Positions 1 through 7,883 are shown, counted from the stretch's first letter. The stretch is 10,129 nucleotides of DNA from Lysobacteraceae bacterium UBA6001 (GCA_002429615.1 DJAN01000191.1:1-10129), one strand, 5' to 3'. Notes: generated by a model from the letters alone, not told the origin. Translations and numbers: made by a program.

Positions 1-14
1 GTTTTTTTATGTCT

Positions 15-99
<85 letters not shown>

Positions 100-112
100 A
101 GGTGAGCCGCGT

Positions 113-141
113 ATTTTGGTGATGATTGGCCTGGCTGTCAA
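113..141 (-). promoter_or_regulatory. sigma-70 promoter of tRNA-Leu
   Basis: On the minus strand there is a perfect -35 box TTGACA (141-136), a 17-nt spacer, and a -10 box CAAAAT (118-113) that matches four of six consensus bases. Transcription would start near 106, a few bases before the mature tRNA end at 99. The stretch between the -10 box and the tRNA is GC-rich, a discriminator type often seen at stringently controlled stable-RNA promoters; that regulatory reading is inference. Confidence 0.75.
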
Positions 142-200
142 CGCTTTTCTACAAAATGTACGCATCGGGCCGGCATGACACCGGATTGATGGGTCCGGGC

Positions 201-208
201 GCTACCAT
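201..208 (+). promoter_or_regulatory. possible extended -10 for a leaderless rnr transcript
   Basis: The motif GC-TACCAT ends exactly six bases before the rnr ATG at 215. There is no purine-rich Shine-Dalgarno sequence in front of that ATG. If TACCAT (203-208) is the -10 box, transcription would begin at or next to the start codon, giving a leaderless or nearly leaderless mRNA. No good -35 box lies 16 to 18 bases upstream, so the call rests on the -10 element and on the same geometry seen in front of rnt. Confidence 0.35.
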
Positions 209-214
209 TCCTGA

Positions 215-2740
215 ATGAAGAAGAAGAACGCCAGGGATGCCGGCCAGGCCCCAAGCGCCCCCACGCGTAAATCCGCGCCGGGCAAGTCGACCGCCAAAGC
301 CGCTGCCGGCAAGGGCGGCAAGGCGCCCAAGGCCAAGTTGCCGCCATGGATGCCTGAGTCGCTGAGCGCCCCGTCGCCGGGCTCGCGCAAGCCGGCCAAG
401 GGTGGCAAGCCGGGCCGTCCCGCTAACGCACCGCCGGCCCCGATGACCGAAGGCAAGCGCGGCCGCCGCCTCCCGCCGCCGCAGGTCGAGCGCGTGCCGA
501 TGTCCGGCGGGGCGTCGTCCTCCTTCCAGGATCCGCATGCGGCCCGCGAGGCCGAGCGCTACGCCGACCCGATCGCCAGTCGCGAGGCCATCCTGCAGCT
601 GCTGGAAGACTGCGACGGCCCGCAGACCGCCGAAGAAATCGCCGAACGCCTCGGTCAATCGCACCGGATCGACGCCCTCGGCAAGCGCCTGGCCGCGATG
701 GTGCGCGAGGCGCAGCTGGTGCAGAACCGCCGCGGCGGCTATGCGCCGGTCAAGCACACCAACCTGATCGCCGGCGTGGTGATCGCCAACCCGGACGGCT
801 TCGGCTTCCTGCGCCCGGACGAGGGCGGCGACGACCTGTTCCTGCCGCCGTTCGAGATGCGCAAGGTCATGCACGGCGACCGCGCGCTGGCCAACGTCAC
901 CGGCATCGACCGCCGTGGCCGCCGCGAGGGCAGCATCGCCCGCGTGCTGGAACGCCGCGTCACCCGGCTGATCGGCCGCTTCTTCTACGAACTCGGCATC
1001 GCCTACGTCGATCCGGACGACAAGCGCATCCAGCGCAACCTGCAGATTCCCGCCGACCAGACCGGCGGCGCGCGCGAAGGCCAGCTGGTGGTGTGCGAGA
1101 TGATCGCCCCGCCGGATGGCCGCCGCCCGGCGATCGGCAAGATCATCGCGGTGCTGGGCGACAAGCTCACGCCCTCGCTGGTGGTGGAGACCGCCATCCA
1201 CGGCCACGACCTGCCGCACGAATTCCCGCAGGAAGTGCTCGACGAGGCATCCGCGGTGCCGCTGGTGGTCGAGCCATCGATGATCGGCGGCCGTGTCGAC
1301 CTGCGTTCGACCCCGCTGGTCACCATCGACGGCGAGGACGCCAAGGATTTCGACGACGCCGTCTACTGCGAACCGACCCGCGACGGCTTCCGCCTGGTGG
1401 TGGCCATCGCCGACGTCTCGCACTACGTGCGCCCCGGCACGCCGCTGGACGATGAGGCGCAGAAGCGCGCCACCTCGGTGTACTTCCCGGGTTTCGTGGT
1501 GCCGATGCTGCCGGAGACGCTCTCCAACGGCATCTGTTCGCTCAATCCCAAGGTTGACCGCATGTGCTTCGTCTGCGACATGCAGGTCGACCGTGCCGGT
1601 GAGGTGACCTCCTCGCGCTTCTACGAGGCGGTGATGAATTCGCACGCGCGGCTGACCTACACCCAGGTATGGAAGGCGGTGGGCGAGGACGATGCCGAGG
1701 CCAAGGCGCAGGTGGGCGCGCTGCTGCCGCAGGTGCAGCAGCTGTTCCAGCTGTACCACGTGCTGGCCAAGGCGCGCACGCAGCGCGGCGCGATCGAGTT
1801 CGAGTCCTCCGAAGTGCGCTTCGTGCTGGACAACCGTGGCGAGGTCACCCAGGCCGGCATGCTGGTGCGCAACGACGCGCACAAGCTGATCGAGGAATGC
1901 ATGATCGCCGCCAACGTGGAGGCGGCGCGCTACCTCATCGCCCACCACATCCCGGCGCCGTTCCGCATCCATGAGCGGCCGCCGGAACACAAGTACGAAG
2001 ACCTGCTGGAGTTCCTCAAGGAGTTCAAGCTCAGCCTGCCGCCGTGGAGCAAGGTCAAGCCCGGCGACTACACCAAGCTGCTGAAGAAGGTGCGCGAGCG
2101 CCCGGATTCGGCGCTGCTCGAATCGGTGCTGCTGCGCAGCCAGAGCCTGGCGGTGTACTCGCCGGACAACCAGGGCCACTTCGGCCTGGCGCTGGAGGCA
2201 TATGCGCACTTCACCTCGCCGATCCGCCGTTATCCGGACCTGCTGGTGCACCGCGCGATCAAGTACGCACTCACTGGCGGCCGCGCCGACAAGTACCTCT
2301 ACAGCGCCCGCGAGATGGCTGCGCTGGCGCTGCAGTGCTCCGAGCGCGAGCGGCGTGCCGACGAGGCCGAGCGCGAGGTCGACGAGCGTTATCGCGCGGC
2401 GTGGATGGAGAAGCACGTCGGCGGCCAGTTCGACGGCGTGATCAGCGGCGTGACCAGCTTCGGCCTGTTCATCGAGCTCGACGAGTCCAAAGTCAACGGC
2501 CTGGTCCACGTCACCCAGCTGCCGCAGGACTATTACCACTTCGACCCGATCCGCAAGACCTTGTCTGGCGAGCGGCGCGGCATGGAATTCCGGCTGGGCG
2601 ACCGCGTCCGCGTGCTGGTGCTCAAGGCCAGCATGGAGGAGCGCAAGATCGACTTCCGCCTGGTCGAGGCCAAGGACGCCGAACCGGCGCCGCCGCCGCC
2701 GCGTGGCCAGCCGGCCAAGCGCAAGAAGCAGCCTTATTGA
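215..2740 (+). CDS. rnr: Ribonuclease R (RNB-family 3'-5' exoribonuclease)
   Basis: RNase R degrades structured RNA processively from the 3' end and acts in mRNA decay, rRNA quality control and tmRNA-linked turnover in the cytoplasm. The 841-aa product shows the family order: a winged helix (about residues 122-180), cold-shock domains (the first with the DGFGFLRPDEGGDDLFLP signature, about 186-235), the RNB catalytic domain (about 355-690) and an S1 domain (about 735-815, SGVTSFGLFIEL). The metal-binding aspartates are D372, D378, D380 and D381 in GEDAKDFDDAV, exactly 100 residues later than in the 813-aa E. coli enzyme, and the conserved SPIRRYPDLLVHRAI block is present. The shift comes from a Lys/Pro/Ala-rich basic N-terminal extension of roughly 100 residues, while the C-terminal basic tail is short. 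I use the ATG at 215, the first in frame, although it lacks a ribosome-binding site. The gene diverges from tRNA-Leu and probably shares an mRNA with the next gene. Confidence 0.96.
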   Translation: MKKKNARDAGQAPSAPTRKSAPGKSTAKAAAGKGGKAPKAKLPPWMPESLSAPSPGSRKPAKGGKPGRPANAPPAPMTEGKRGRRLPPPQVERVPMSGGASSSFQDPHAAREAERYADPIASREAILQLLEDCDGPQTAEEIAERLGQSHRIDALGKRLAAMVREAQLVQNRRGGYAPVKHTNLIAGVVIANPDGFGFLRPDEGGDDLFLPPFEMRKVMHGDRALANVTGIDRRGRREGSIARVLERRVTRLIGRFFYELGIAYVDPDDKRIQRNLQIPADQTGGAREGQLVVCEMIAPPDGRRPAIGKIIAVLGDKLTPSLVVETAIHGHDLPHEFPQEVLDEASAVPLVVEPSMIGGRVDLRSTPLVTIDGEDAKDFDDAVYCEPTRDGFRLVVAIADVSHYVRPGTPLDDEAQKRATSVYFPGFVVPMLPETLSNGICSLNPKVDRMCFVCDMQVDRAGEVTSSRFYEAVMNSHARLTYTQVWKAVGEDDAEAKAQVGALLPQVQQLFQLYHVLAKARTQRGAIEFESSEVRFVLDNRGEVTQAGMLVRNDAHKLIEECMIAANVEAARYLIAHHIPAPFRIHERPPEHKYEDLLEFLKEFKLSLPPWSKVKPGDYTKLLKKVRERPDSALLESVLLRSQSLAVYSPDNQGHFGLALEAYAHFTSPIRRYPDLLVHRAIKYALTGGRADKYLYSAREMAALALQCSERERRADEAEREVDERYRAAWMEKHVGGQFDGVISGVTSFGLFIELDESKVNGLVHVTQLPQDYYHFDPIRKTLSGERRGMEFRLGDRVRVLVLKASMEERKIDFRLVEAKDAEPAPPPPRGQPAKRKKQPY

Positions 2741-2743
2741 GGA
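2739..2743 (+). promoter_or_regulatory. ribosome-binding site fixing the start of the GFA gene
   Basis: GAGGA overlaps the rnr stop codon and sits seven bases before the ATG at 2751. It favours that ATG over the in-frame upstream ATG at 2703, which would add 16 residues encoded inside rnr. Homologous family members also begin a few residues before the first Cys-x-Cys. Confidence 0.7.
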
Positions 2744-2750
2744 CGATGCC

Positions 2751-3227
2751 ATGGGCCGGTACAGCGGCGGATGCCAGTGCGGCGCGGTGCGCTTCCAGGT
2801 CGAGGGTGAGCTGGAAGCGTCGATCTGCCACTGCCGGATGTGCCAGAAGGCCTTCGGCGCGTACTACGCGCCATTGGTCTCGGTGCGCGGCACGGACTTC
2901 GCCTGGACCCGCGGCGCACCGCGCCATTTCGCCTCTTCCAACCTGGTGCGGCGCGGCTTCTGCGCCGACTGCGGCACCCCGCTGACCTACGAGGCCCCGG
3001 ACGGCATGGCGGTGGCACATGGGGCATTCGATGATCCGGCCGCCATCGCCCCGCGCCTGCAGTTCGGCCTGGAAGCCCGGCTGCCGTTCGTGGACGGGCT
3101 GTCCACGCTGCCCGGCACGCGCACCGAGGAGGACGTCGAGGCGACCCCGTTCCTGGCCACGCTGGTGTCCTTCCAGCACCCGGACCATGACACCTCGCGC
3201 TGGCCGCCGGCCGGGCGGGGTGCCTAG
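2751..3227 (+). CDS. GFA family protein (CENP-V/GFA zinc-binding fold)
   Basis: The 158-aa product belongs to the glutathione-dependent formaldehyde-activating enzyme (GFA, CENP-V/GFA) fold. The family's zinc ligands are in place: GGCQCGAVRF with C8 and C10, CHCRMC with C26, C28 and C31, and the RGFCADCGTPL motif with C71 and C74. The founding member was proposed to speed S-hydroxymethylglutathione formation from formaldehyde, but most family members have no proven activity, so the substrate here is unknown. No signal peptide or membrane segment is visible, so a cytoplasmic location is expected. It starts ten bases after rnr with its ribosome-binding site overlapping the rnr stop, so it is very likely translated from the rnr message. 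In E. coli rnr and rlmB are adjacent; here this gene lies between them. Nothing in the sequence ties it mechanistically to RNA metabolism. Confidence 0.88.
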   Translation: MGRYSGGCQCGAVRFQVEGELEASICHCRMCQKAFGAYYAPLVSVRGTDFAWTRGAPRHFASSNLVRRGFCADCGTPLTYEAPDGMAVAHGAFDDPAAIAPRLQFGLEARLPFVDGLSTLPGTRTEEDVEATPFLATLVSFQHPDHDTSRWPPAGRGA

Positions 3228-3244
3228 CTACGACCACGTGGTCC

Positions 3245-3273
3245 GTGCCAGCGCGGGCCATAACCCCTACCAT
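3245..3273 (+). promoter_or_regulatory. probable promoter of rlmB
   Basis: GTGCCA (3245-3250, four of six matches to TTGACA) is followed by a 17-nt spacer and TACCAT (3268-3273, four of six matches to TATAAT). The same TACCAT hexamer stands in front of rnr. Transcription would start near 3280, giving a 5' leader of about 30 nt. It lies in the 82-base gap after the GFA gene, so rlmB can be expressed separately from rnr, although read-through is not excluded because no terminator is seen. Confidence 0.45.
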
Positions 3274-3309
3274 TAGCACCCCCTCGCACCGCCTCGGCCC
3301 CTCGTCCGC

Positions 3310-4056
3310 ATGAGCAAGCAGAACCAATGGATCGTCGGCGTCAACGCCGTCGCCTCCTCGATCGAAAACGACGCCGACCACGTGCGCGAGGTGCTGGTCG
3401 AGGCCGGCAGCAAGAATCCGCGGCTGCAGGAAATCGAAGAGAACGCCCGCCGCAAGGGCATCGACGTGCGTCGGGTCAGTGCACAGGCGCTCGACGGCGT
3501 CGGCGGCCAGGTCCGCCACCAGGGCGTGGCCGCGCGCTATGCCGCCGCCCAGACCTGGGCCGAAAGCGAACTGCCGGGCCTGGTCGAGGCCGCCGAGGGC
3601 AAGGCGCTGCTGCTGGTGCTCGATGGGGTGCAGGATCCGCACAATCTGGGTGCATGCCTGCGCAGCGCAGCCGCTGCCGGCGTCACCGCGGTGGTGATCC
3701 CCAAGGACAAGTCGGCCCCGGTCAACGCCACCGTGCGCAAGACCTCGGCCGGCGCCGCCGACCGCATCCCGGTGGTGGCGGTGACCAACCTGTCGCGCTG
3801 CCTGCGCGAGCTGCAGAAGCTCGGCGTGTGGATTTATGGCCTGGCGGGCGAGGCGGATACCTCGCTGTACGCGCAGGACCTGCGCGGCAATGTCGCCCTG
3901 GTCCTGGGCGGTGAAGCCGACGGCCTGCGCCGCCTGACCCGCGAGCATTGCGACGGCCTGGTCCGCATTCCGATGCCGGGCGAGATCGAGAGCCTGAACG
4001 TCTCGGTGGCGGCGGGCGTGACCCTGTTCGAGGCGGTGCGCCAGCGTCAGGGGTAG
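3310..4056 (+). CDS. rlmB: 23S rRNA (guanosine-2251-2'-O)-methyltransferase RlmB
   Basis: RlmB is an S-adenosylmethionine-dependent SPOUT (TrmH/SpoU) enzyme that methylates the ribose of G2251 in the peptidyl-transferase P loop of 23S rRNA, acting as a dimer. The 248-aa product is close to the 243 aa of the E. coli protein. An N-terminal substrate-binding domain (about residues 5-75, beginning WIVGVNAV) precedes the knotted catalytic domain. The three SpoU motifs are intact: NLGACLRS (N112 and R118), LVLGGEADGLR (E202), and IPMPGEIESLNVSVAAG (220-236, N230 and S232). Motif 2 reads GGEADG rather than the commoner GAEGKG, a mild substitution. The ATG at 3310 is the first sensible start; no strong Shine-Dalgarno is seen. 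RlmB is preferred over TrmH because of the N-terminal domain and the linkage to rnr, as in E. coli. Confidence 0.93.
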   Translation: MSKQNQWIVGVNAVASSIENDADHVREVLVEAGSKNPRLQEIEENARRKGIDVRRVSAQALDGVGGQVRHQGVAARYAAAQTWAESELPGLVEAAEGKALLLVLDGVQDPHNLGACLRSAAAAGVTAVVIPKDKSAPVNATVRKTSAGAADRIPVVAVTNLSRCLRELQKLGVWIYGLAGEADTSLYAQDLRGNVALVLGGEADGLRRLTREHCDGLVRIPMPGEIESLNVSVAAGVTLFEAVRQRQG

Positions 4057-4130
4057 GCCCTGCACGGCTTCCGCGCCAGCGGTGGCCCGGTTCTTGCCTC
4101 TCCCGTCCCGACAAACCGTTCCGCGCCCCC

Positions 4131-7100
4131 ATGCCCTCGCGTCGCCCGCAGCGAAACCCGTCGTCCCGATCGACCATGGCCCGGCTGTGGCGGGCGGGGC
4201 TTTGGCTGCTGCTGGCGCTCCTGCCGGCCATCGGCATCGGCGCGGCCAGCGCCGCCGGCACCGGCACCCCGCCGCTGCGCGACTACGCCATCGACATCTG
4301 GACCTCGCGCGAGGGCCTGCCGCACAACTCCATCCGCGCCATCGCGCAGACCGCCGAGGGCCATCTGTGGTTCGCCACTTGGGAAGGGCTGGTGCGCTAC
4401 AACGGCCTGGACTTCACCGTGTTCGATCGCGGCACGACGCCCGGGCTGCTCGACAACGGCGTCGGCACGCTGTTCATCGACAGCCAGGGCCGGCTCTGGC
4501 TGAGCGATTCACGCGGTGATGTCGGGCGCTTCGACCCATCCGCCAATACCTGGCAGTGGTGGCCGCACCAGGCCCCGGCGCCGCAGGTCATCATCCAGGG
4601 CATGCAGGCCGACAGCCAGGGGCGGCTGTGGCTGCTGTTCGAAGGCAACGGCCTGGGCTATCTCGGCACCGACGGCAAGATGGTCTACCAGCCTTCGCCG
4701 CCGGACATGCCGCTGCCGGTGAGCTACATGCGCCTGGCGGTGGATGCGCGCGACCGGGTCTGGGTCGGCACCTTCGACGGCCTGGTGTATCGCGACACCG
4801 ATGGCAGCTTCCATCGCGCACCGGCCAGCTACCACCTGCCGCCGGGGCTGGCGTGGCCCTACGTGGCGCCGGACGGCGCGCTGTGGTTCGTGGCCGGCGA
4901 CGGGCTGTATCGGCTGGAGGATGGCGAGGCCGTGCTCAAGCACCGCGTGCCCGGCCAGGGCCATCTCACTTCATTGCTGCAGGACCGGCGCGGCGAATTG
5001 TGGGTGGGCACCGAGAACAACGGCCTGTTCCGCATCGGACGCCGCGGCCTGGAGCGTTTCCCGCCCAACGTGGCGGTGCCCGGCGGCCGCATCAGCAGCC
5101 TGTACGAGGACGCCGAGGGCAGCATCTGGGTGGGCGCCAACGCCGGGCTGTTCCGCCTGCGCGAGACCCTGATCGCCAACCTGACCCGGGCCGACGGCCT
5201 CAGCGGCGACTACACCCGCAGCGTGCTCGAAGACCAGCGCGGGCGCTTGTGGGTGGGCAGCTCCACCGGCCTGGACGTGGTCGAGGCCGATGGCCAGGTG
5301 CGTCACTACCCGTTGCCGGAGAGCAATGGCCGTGCCCCGGCGGTGCTGAGCCTGGCCGAGGATCGCGATGGCCGGCTGTGGATCGGCACCTATGGCGACG
5401 GCGTCTACCGCATCGACAACGGCAACCTGCGCCACTACGGCTTCGACGAGAACCTGCCGGCCGGCAACATCCGCGCGATCACCGTCGACGATGCCGGCAC
5501 TGTCTGGCTGGGCACCCAGCACGGCGTGGTGGCGATGGTGCGCGACCAGCCCCGGCTGCTGCGCGACCCCGGCGTGCCGACCGGCCTGATCACCGGCCTG
5601 TCCAGCAGCCGTGGTGCGTTGTGGATCGGCACCATCCAGGGGGTGTACATCCTGCGCAACGGCCAGGTCGAGCATCCGGACCTGGAGGCGCTTGGCGGCG
5701 CGCGCACGGTGTTCGGCTTCCACCGCGCCGGCGCGGACATGTGGATCACCAGCGACCGTGGCCTGTACCGCTATCGCGATGGCCAGCTGGCACGCGTGGG
5801 CCTGGAGCAGGGCATGCCGGTCGACGCGGTGTTCCAGATCGTCGCCGACCACGACAACAACCTGTGGATCAGCAGCAACCGCGGCCTGATGCGGACCGAC
5901 ATGGCCACGCTCAACGCCGTGGCCGATGGCCGCCAGCGCCGCATCTCGGTCGAGCATTTCAATGAAATGGACGGCATGGCCAACTCGCAGGGCAACGGCA
6001 GCTCGGCACCGGCCGCGCTGGTGCGGCGCGATGGCAGCGTGTGGGTGGCCACGGCGGGCGGGCTGGCGACGCTGGACCCCACGCGCCTGGATGCCTTTCG
6101 CGAGCGCACGCCACCGCCGCCGGTGATCGAGAGCGTGCAGGTGGATGGCCAGGTGCAGCCCTGGCAGGGCGTGCGCCGCCTGCAGGTGCCGGGACGCAGC
6201 CGTGTGTCGGTGACCTACGTCGGCTTGAGCTACCTGCTGTCCGAGCGCATCGAATACCGCACGCGGCTGGAAGGCCTGGACAGCGAATGGATCGAGCGCG
6301 GGCGGCAACGCAACGTCGAGTTCATCGGCCTGGCGCCCGGCGACTACACCCTGCACATTTCCGCGCGGCATCCCAATGGACGCTGGAGCGAGCGCGAGGC
6401 GGTGCTGCGCTTCAACATCGCCCCGTTGTGGTGGCAGCGGCGCGACGTGCAGGCGGTCGCCGCGCTGCTGCTGGTGCTGCTGCTGGTCGGGCTGTACCGC
6501 TTCGGTATCCAGCGTTACAAGCGGCGCAACGAGCGCCTGGCCGAACTCGTGCGCGAACGCACCCATGACCTGCAGCAGCAGGCACAGCGCCTGCTGCTGG
6601 CGAACCAGGAAAAGAGCGAGCTGCTGACGCGGCTGCGCCTGCGCTCGGATGCGTTCGAGCGCCAGGCACACGAGGATGCACTGACCGGGCTGCCGAACCG
6701 GCGCCAGTTCGACGAAGCACTGGCGCGTGACCTGAGCCGCGCGCGGCGTAGCGGGCGGCCGCTGTCGCTGATGATCCTGGACATCGACCATTTCAAGCTG
6801 ATCAACGACCAGCATGCGCACGCCACCGGCGACGCCGTGCTGCACGAGGTGGGCAAGCTGCTGACCGCGGCATGCCGCGCCTCCGACCTGCCGGCGCGGT
6901 TGGGCGGCGAGGAGTTCGCGGTGCTGTTGAGCGATACCCCGGCGGAGGAAGCACAACGGGTGTGTGCGCGTATCCGCGACCTGTTCCATGCCCGTTCCGA
7001 CTGGGGCGGGGTGGACGGGTTGCGCGTGACCTTCAGTGCGGGCGTGGCGGAACTGCGCGAGGACGAGTCGGGTTCGTCGCTGATGCAGCGCGCCGACCAT

Positions 7101-7151
7101 GCGCTGTATCAGGCCAAGAGCGATGGGCGCGACCGGATCCAGCTGGGGTAG
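4131..7151 (+). CDS. Membrane diguanylate cyclase with two-propeller (Reg_prop/Y_Y_Y) periplasmic sensor
   Basis: The product (1006 aa from 4131, or 991 aa from the in-frame ATG at 4176) should make cyclic di-GMP from two GTP in response to a periplasmic ligand. A signal peptide (hydrophobic LWLLLALLPAIGIG, likely cut near ASA-AG) is followed by about fourteen short repeats of the LWxGTxxGLxxxx type over roughly residues 55-650, enough for two seven-bladed propellers. A Y_Y_Y domain (about 685-765), one membrane helix (773-793), a basic stop-transfer stretch and a coiled coil (about 800-840) come next. The GGDEF domain begins near LTGLPNRRQFD and has DIDHFKLIND and GGEEF at 925-929. RASD at 916-919, five residues upstream, is the canonical RxxD product-inhibition site, so the cyclase looks active and feedback-controlled. 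The sensor half resembles that of hybrid two-component sensors, but no kinase or DNA-binding domain is present. Neither start has a clear ribosome-binding site. It begins 74 bases after rlmB with no terminator between. The ligand is unknown. Confidence 0.92.
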   Translation: MPSRRPQRNPSSRSTMARLWRAGLWLLLALLPAIGIGAASAAGTGTPPLRDYAIDIWTSREGLPHNSIRAIAQTAEGHLWFATWEGLVRYNGLDFTVFDRGTTPGLLDNGVGTLFIDSQGRLWLSDSRGDVGRFDPSANTWQWWPHQAPAPQVIIQGMQADSQGRLWLLFEGNGLGYLGTDGKMVYQPSPPDMPLPVSYMRLAVDARDRVWVGTFDGLVYRDTDGSFHRAPASYHLPPGLAWPYVAPDGALWFVAGDGLYRLEDGEAVLKHRVPGQGHLTSLLQDRRGELWVGTENNGLFRIGRRGLERFPPNVAVPGGRISSLYEDAEGSIWVGANAGLFRLRETLIANLTRADGLSGDYTRSVLEDQRGRLWVGSSTGLDVVEADGQVRHYPLPESNGRAPAVLSLAEDRDGRLWIGTYGDGVYRIDNGNLRHYGFDENLPAGNIRAITVDDAGTVWLGTQHGVVAMVRDQPRLLRDPGVPTGLITGLSSSRGALWIGTIQGVYILRNGQVEHPDLEALGGARTVFGFHRAGADMWITSDRGLYRYRDGQLARVGLEQGMPVDAVFQIVADHDNNLWISSNRGLMRTDMATLNAVADGRQRRISVEHFNEMDGMANSQGNGSSAPAALVRRDGSVWVATAGGLATLDPTRLDAFRERTPPPPVIESVQVDGQVQPWQGVRRLQVPGRSRVSVTYVGLSYLLSERIEYRTRLEGLDSEWIERGRQRNVEFIGLAPGDYTLHISARHPNGRWSEREAVLRFNIAPLWWQRRDVQAVAALLLVLLLVGLYRFGIQRYKRRNERLAELVRERTHDLQQQAQRLLLANQEKSELLTRLRLRSDAFERQAHEDALTGLPNRRQFDEALARDLSRARRSGRPLSLMILDIDHFKLINDQHAHATGDAVLHEVGKLLTAACRASDLPARLGGEEFAVLLSDTPAEEAQRVCARIRDLFHARSDWGGVDGLRVTFSAGVAELREDESGSSLMQRADHALYQAKSDGRDRIQLG

Positions 7152-7170
7152 TTGGATCCGGCTTGGTTGC

Positions 7171-7195
7171 GGTCGCGGCTGAAGCCGCTCCTACA
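7171..7195 (-). repeat. REP-type GTAG extragenic palindrome, copy 1
   Basis: A 25-bp element identical to the one at 9993-10017. It contains a perfect inverted repeat GCGGCT (7175-7180), two-base loop GA, AGCCGC (7183-7188). On the minus strand it is headed by GTAG (7194-7191), the hallmark of REP elements mobilised by RAYT (TnpA-REP) transposases. It lies between the convergent ends of the cyclase gene (stop at 7151) and rnt (stop at 7236), where its hairpin might slow or protect transcript ends; that role is inference. No RAYT gene is in the window. Confidence 0.85.
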
Positions 7196-7235
7196 GGGGG
7201 AGGGCGGCGAGCAGGGGGGGCAGCGAGGAGGTGGG

Positions 7236-7877
7236 TTACAGCGTGGGCGATGGCCAGGCGTTGGCAATCTTGCAGAACAGTCGTGCGGTCTGCTCGGTGT
7301 CGTAGACCGCGCTGTGCGCGTCGGCCGCGTTCCATTCCAGGCCCGCCGCCTGCGCCGCACGCGCCAGCACCGTCTGGCCATAGGCCACGCCGGCCAGCGT
7401 CACCGTGTCGAACACGCTGAAGGGGTGGAACGGATTGCGCTTGTGCGCCGTGCGCGCGACCGCCGCGTTGAGGAAGTTCAGATCGAAATGCGCGTTGTGC
7501 CCGACCAGGATCGCGCGCTGGCAGCCGTGCTTCTTCACCGCCGCGCGCACCGGCGCGAACACGTGGTCCAGCGCGGCCTTCTCTTCCTTGGCGAAGCGGA
7601 ACGGATGGTCGAGCACGATCCCGGTCACTTCCAGCGACTTGGGATCGATGTCGGTCCCCGGCGCCGGCACCACGTGTGCGCTGCTGGTCTCGCCGGGATA
7701 CAGCAGGCCGTTGGCATCCATCTCGATCGGTACCGCGGCGATCTCGAGCAGGGCATGGCGGTTCCAGTCGAAGCCACCGGTTTCCACGTCCACCACCACC
7801 GGCAGATAGCCGCGGAAGCGGCGCGACATCGGCGTGACGACGCGCGCGGTACCCGTGCTTTCGGCGTTCTCGTTCAT
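7236..7877 (-). CDS. rnt: Ribonuclease T (DEDDh 3' exoribonuclease)
   Basis: RNase T trims single-stranded 3' ends: it removes the terminal A of tRNA-CCA in end turnover and finishes the 3' ends of tRNAs, 5S and 23S rRNA, as a cytoplasmic homodimer. The 213-aa product matches the 215-aa E. coli enzyme along its length. The DEDDh residues are D30 and E32 ([10 protein letters not shown]), D132 (HNAHFDLNF), H188 (DAHSAVYD) and D193. The family blocks [13 protein letters not shown] and [13 protein letters not shown] are also recognisable. I keep the ATG at 7877 because the E. coli N-terminus has a similar length; an in-frame ATG at residue 17 is a possible shorter start. It lies 53 bases downstream of hvfC in the same direction, so read-through from the hvf operon is possible, but it probably has its own promoter. 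The stop faces the cyclase gene across a REP element. Confidence 0.95.
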   Translation of the reverse strand: MNENAESTGTARVVTPMSRRFRGYLPVVVDVETGGFDWNRHALLEIAAVPIEMDANGLLYPGETSSAHVVPAPGTDIDPKSLEVTGIVLDHPFRFAKEEKAALDHVFAPVRAAVKKHGCQRAILVGHNAHFDLNFLNAAVARTAHKRNPFHPFSVFDTVTLAGVAYGQTVLARAAQAAGLEWNAADAHSAVYDTEQTARLFCKIANAWPSPTL

Positions 7878-7883
7878 CGCAAT

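Noticed and set aside
1..14. T run next to the tRNA as a terminator
   Set aside because: The T run is on the plus strand, so on the tRNA strand it is an A run, and no hairpin precedes it.
149..2752. Open frame of 867 codons on the minus strand opposite rnr
   Set aside because: It is the antisense shadow of a very GC-rich gene whose third positions suppress stop codons. Its translation is Ala/Leu/Arg/His/Val-rich with no domain pattern, and it runs across the promoter region.
2734..4065. Minus-strand frame of 443 codons across the GFA gene and rlmB
   Set aside because: It overlaps two well-supported plus-strand genes and shows only compositional coding potential.
4057..4130. Terminator or promoter between rlmB and the cyclase gene
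   Set aside because: Only a weak GCCA/TGGC pairing without a T run is present, and no -35/-10 pair is convincing.
4971..7100. Open frame of 709 codons on the minus strand opposite the cyclase gene
   Set aside because: It has the same antisense composition effect; the plus strand encodes an unmistakable multi-domain protein here.
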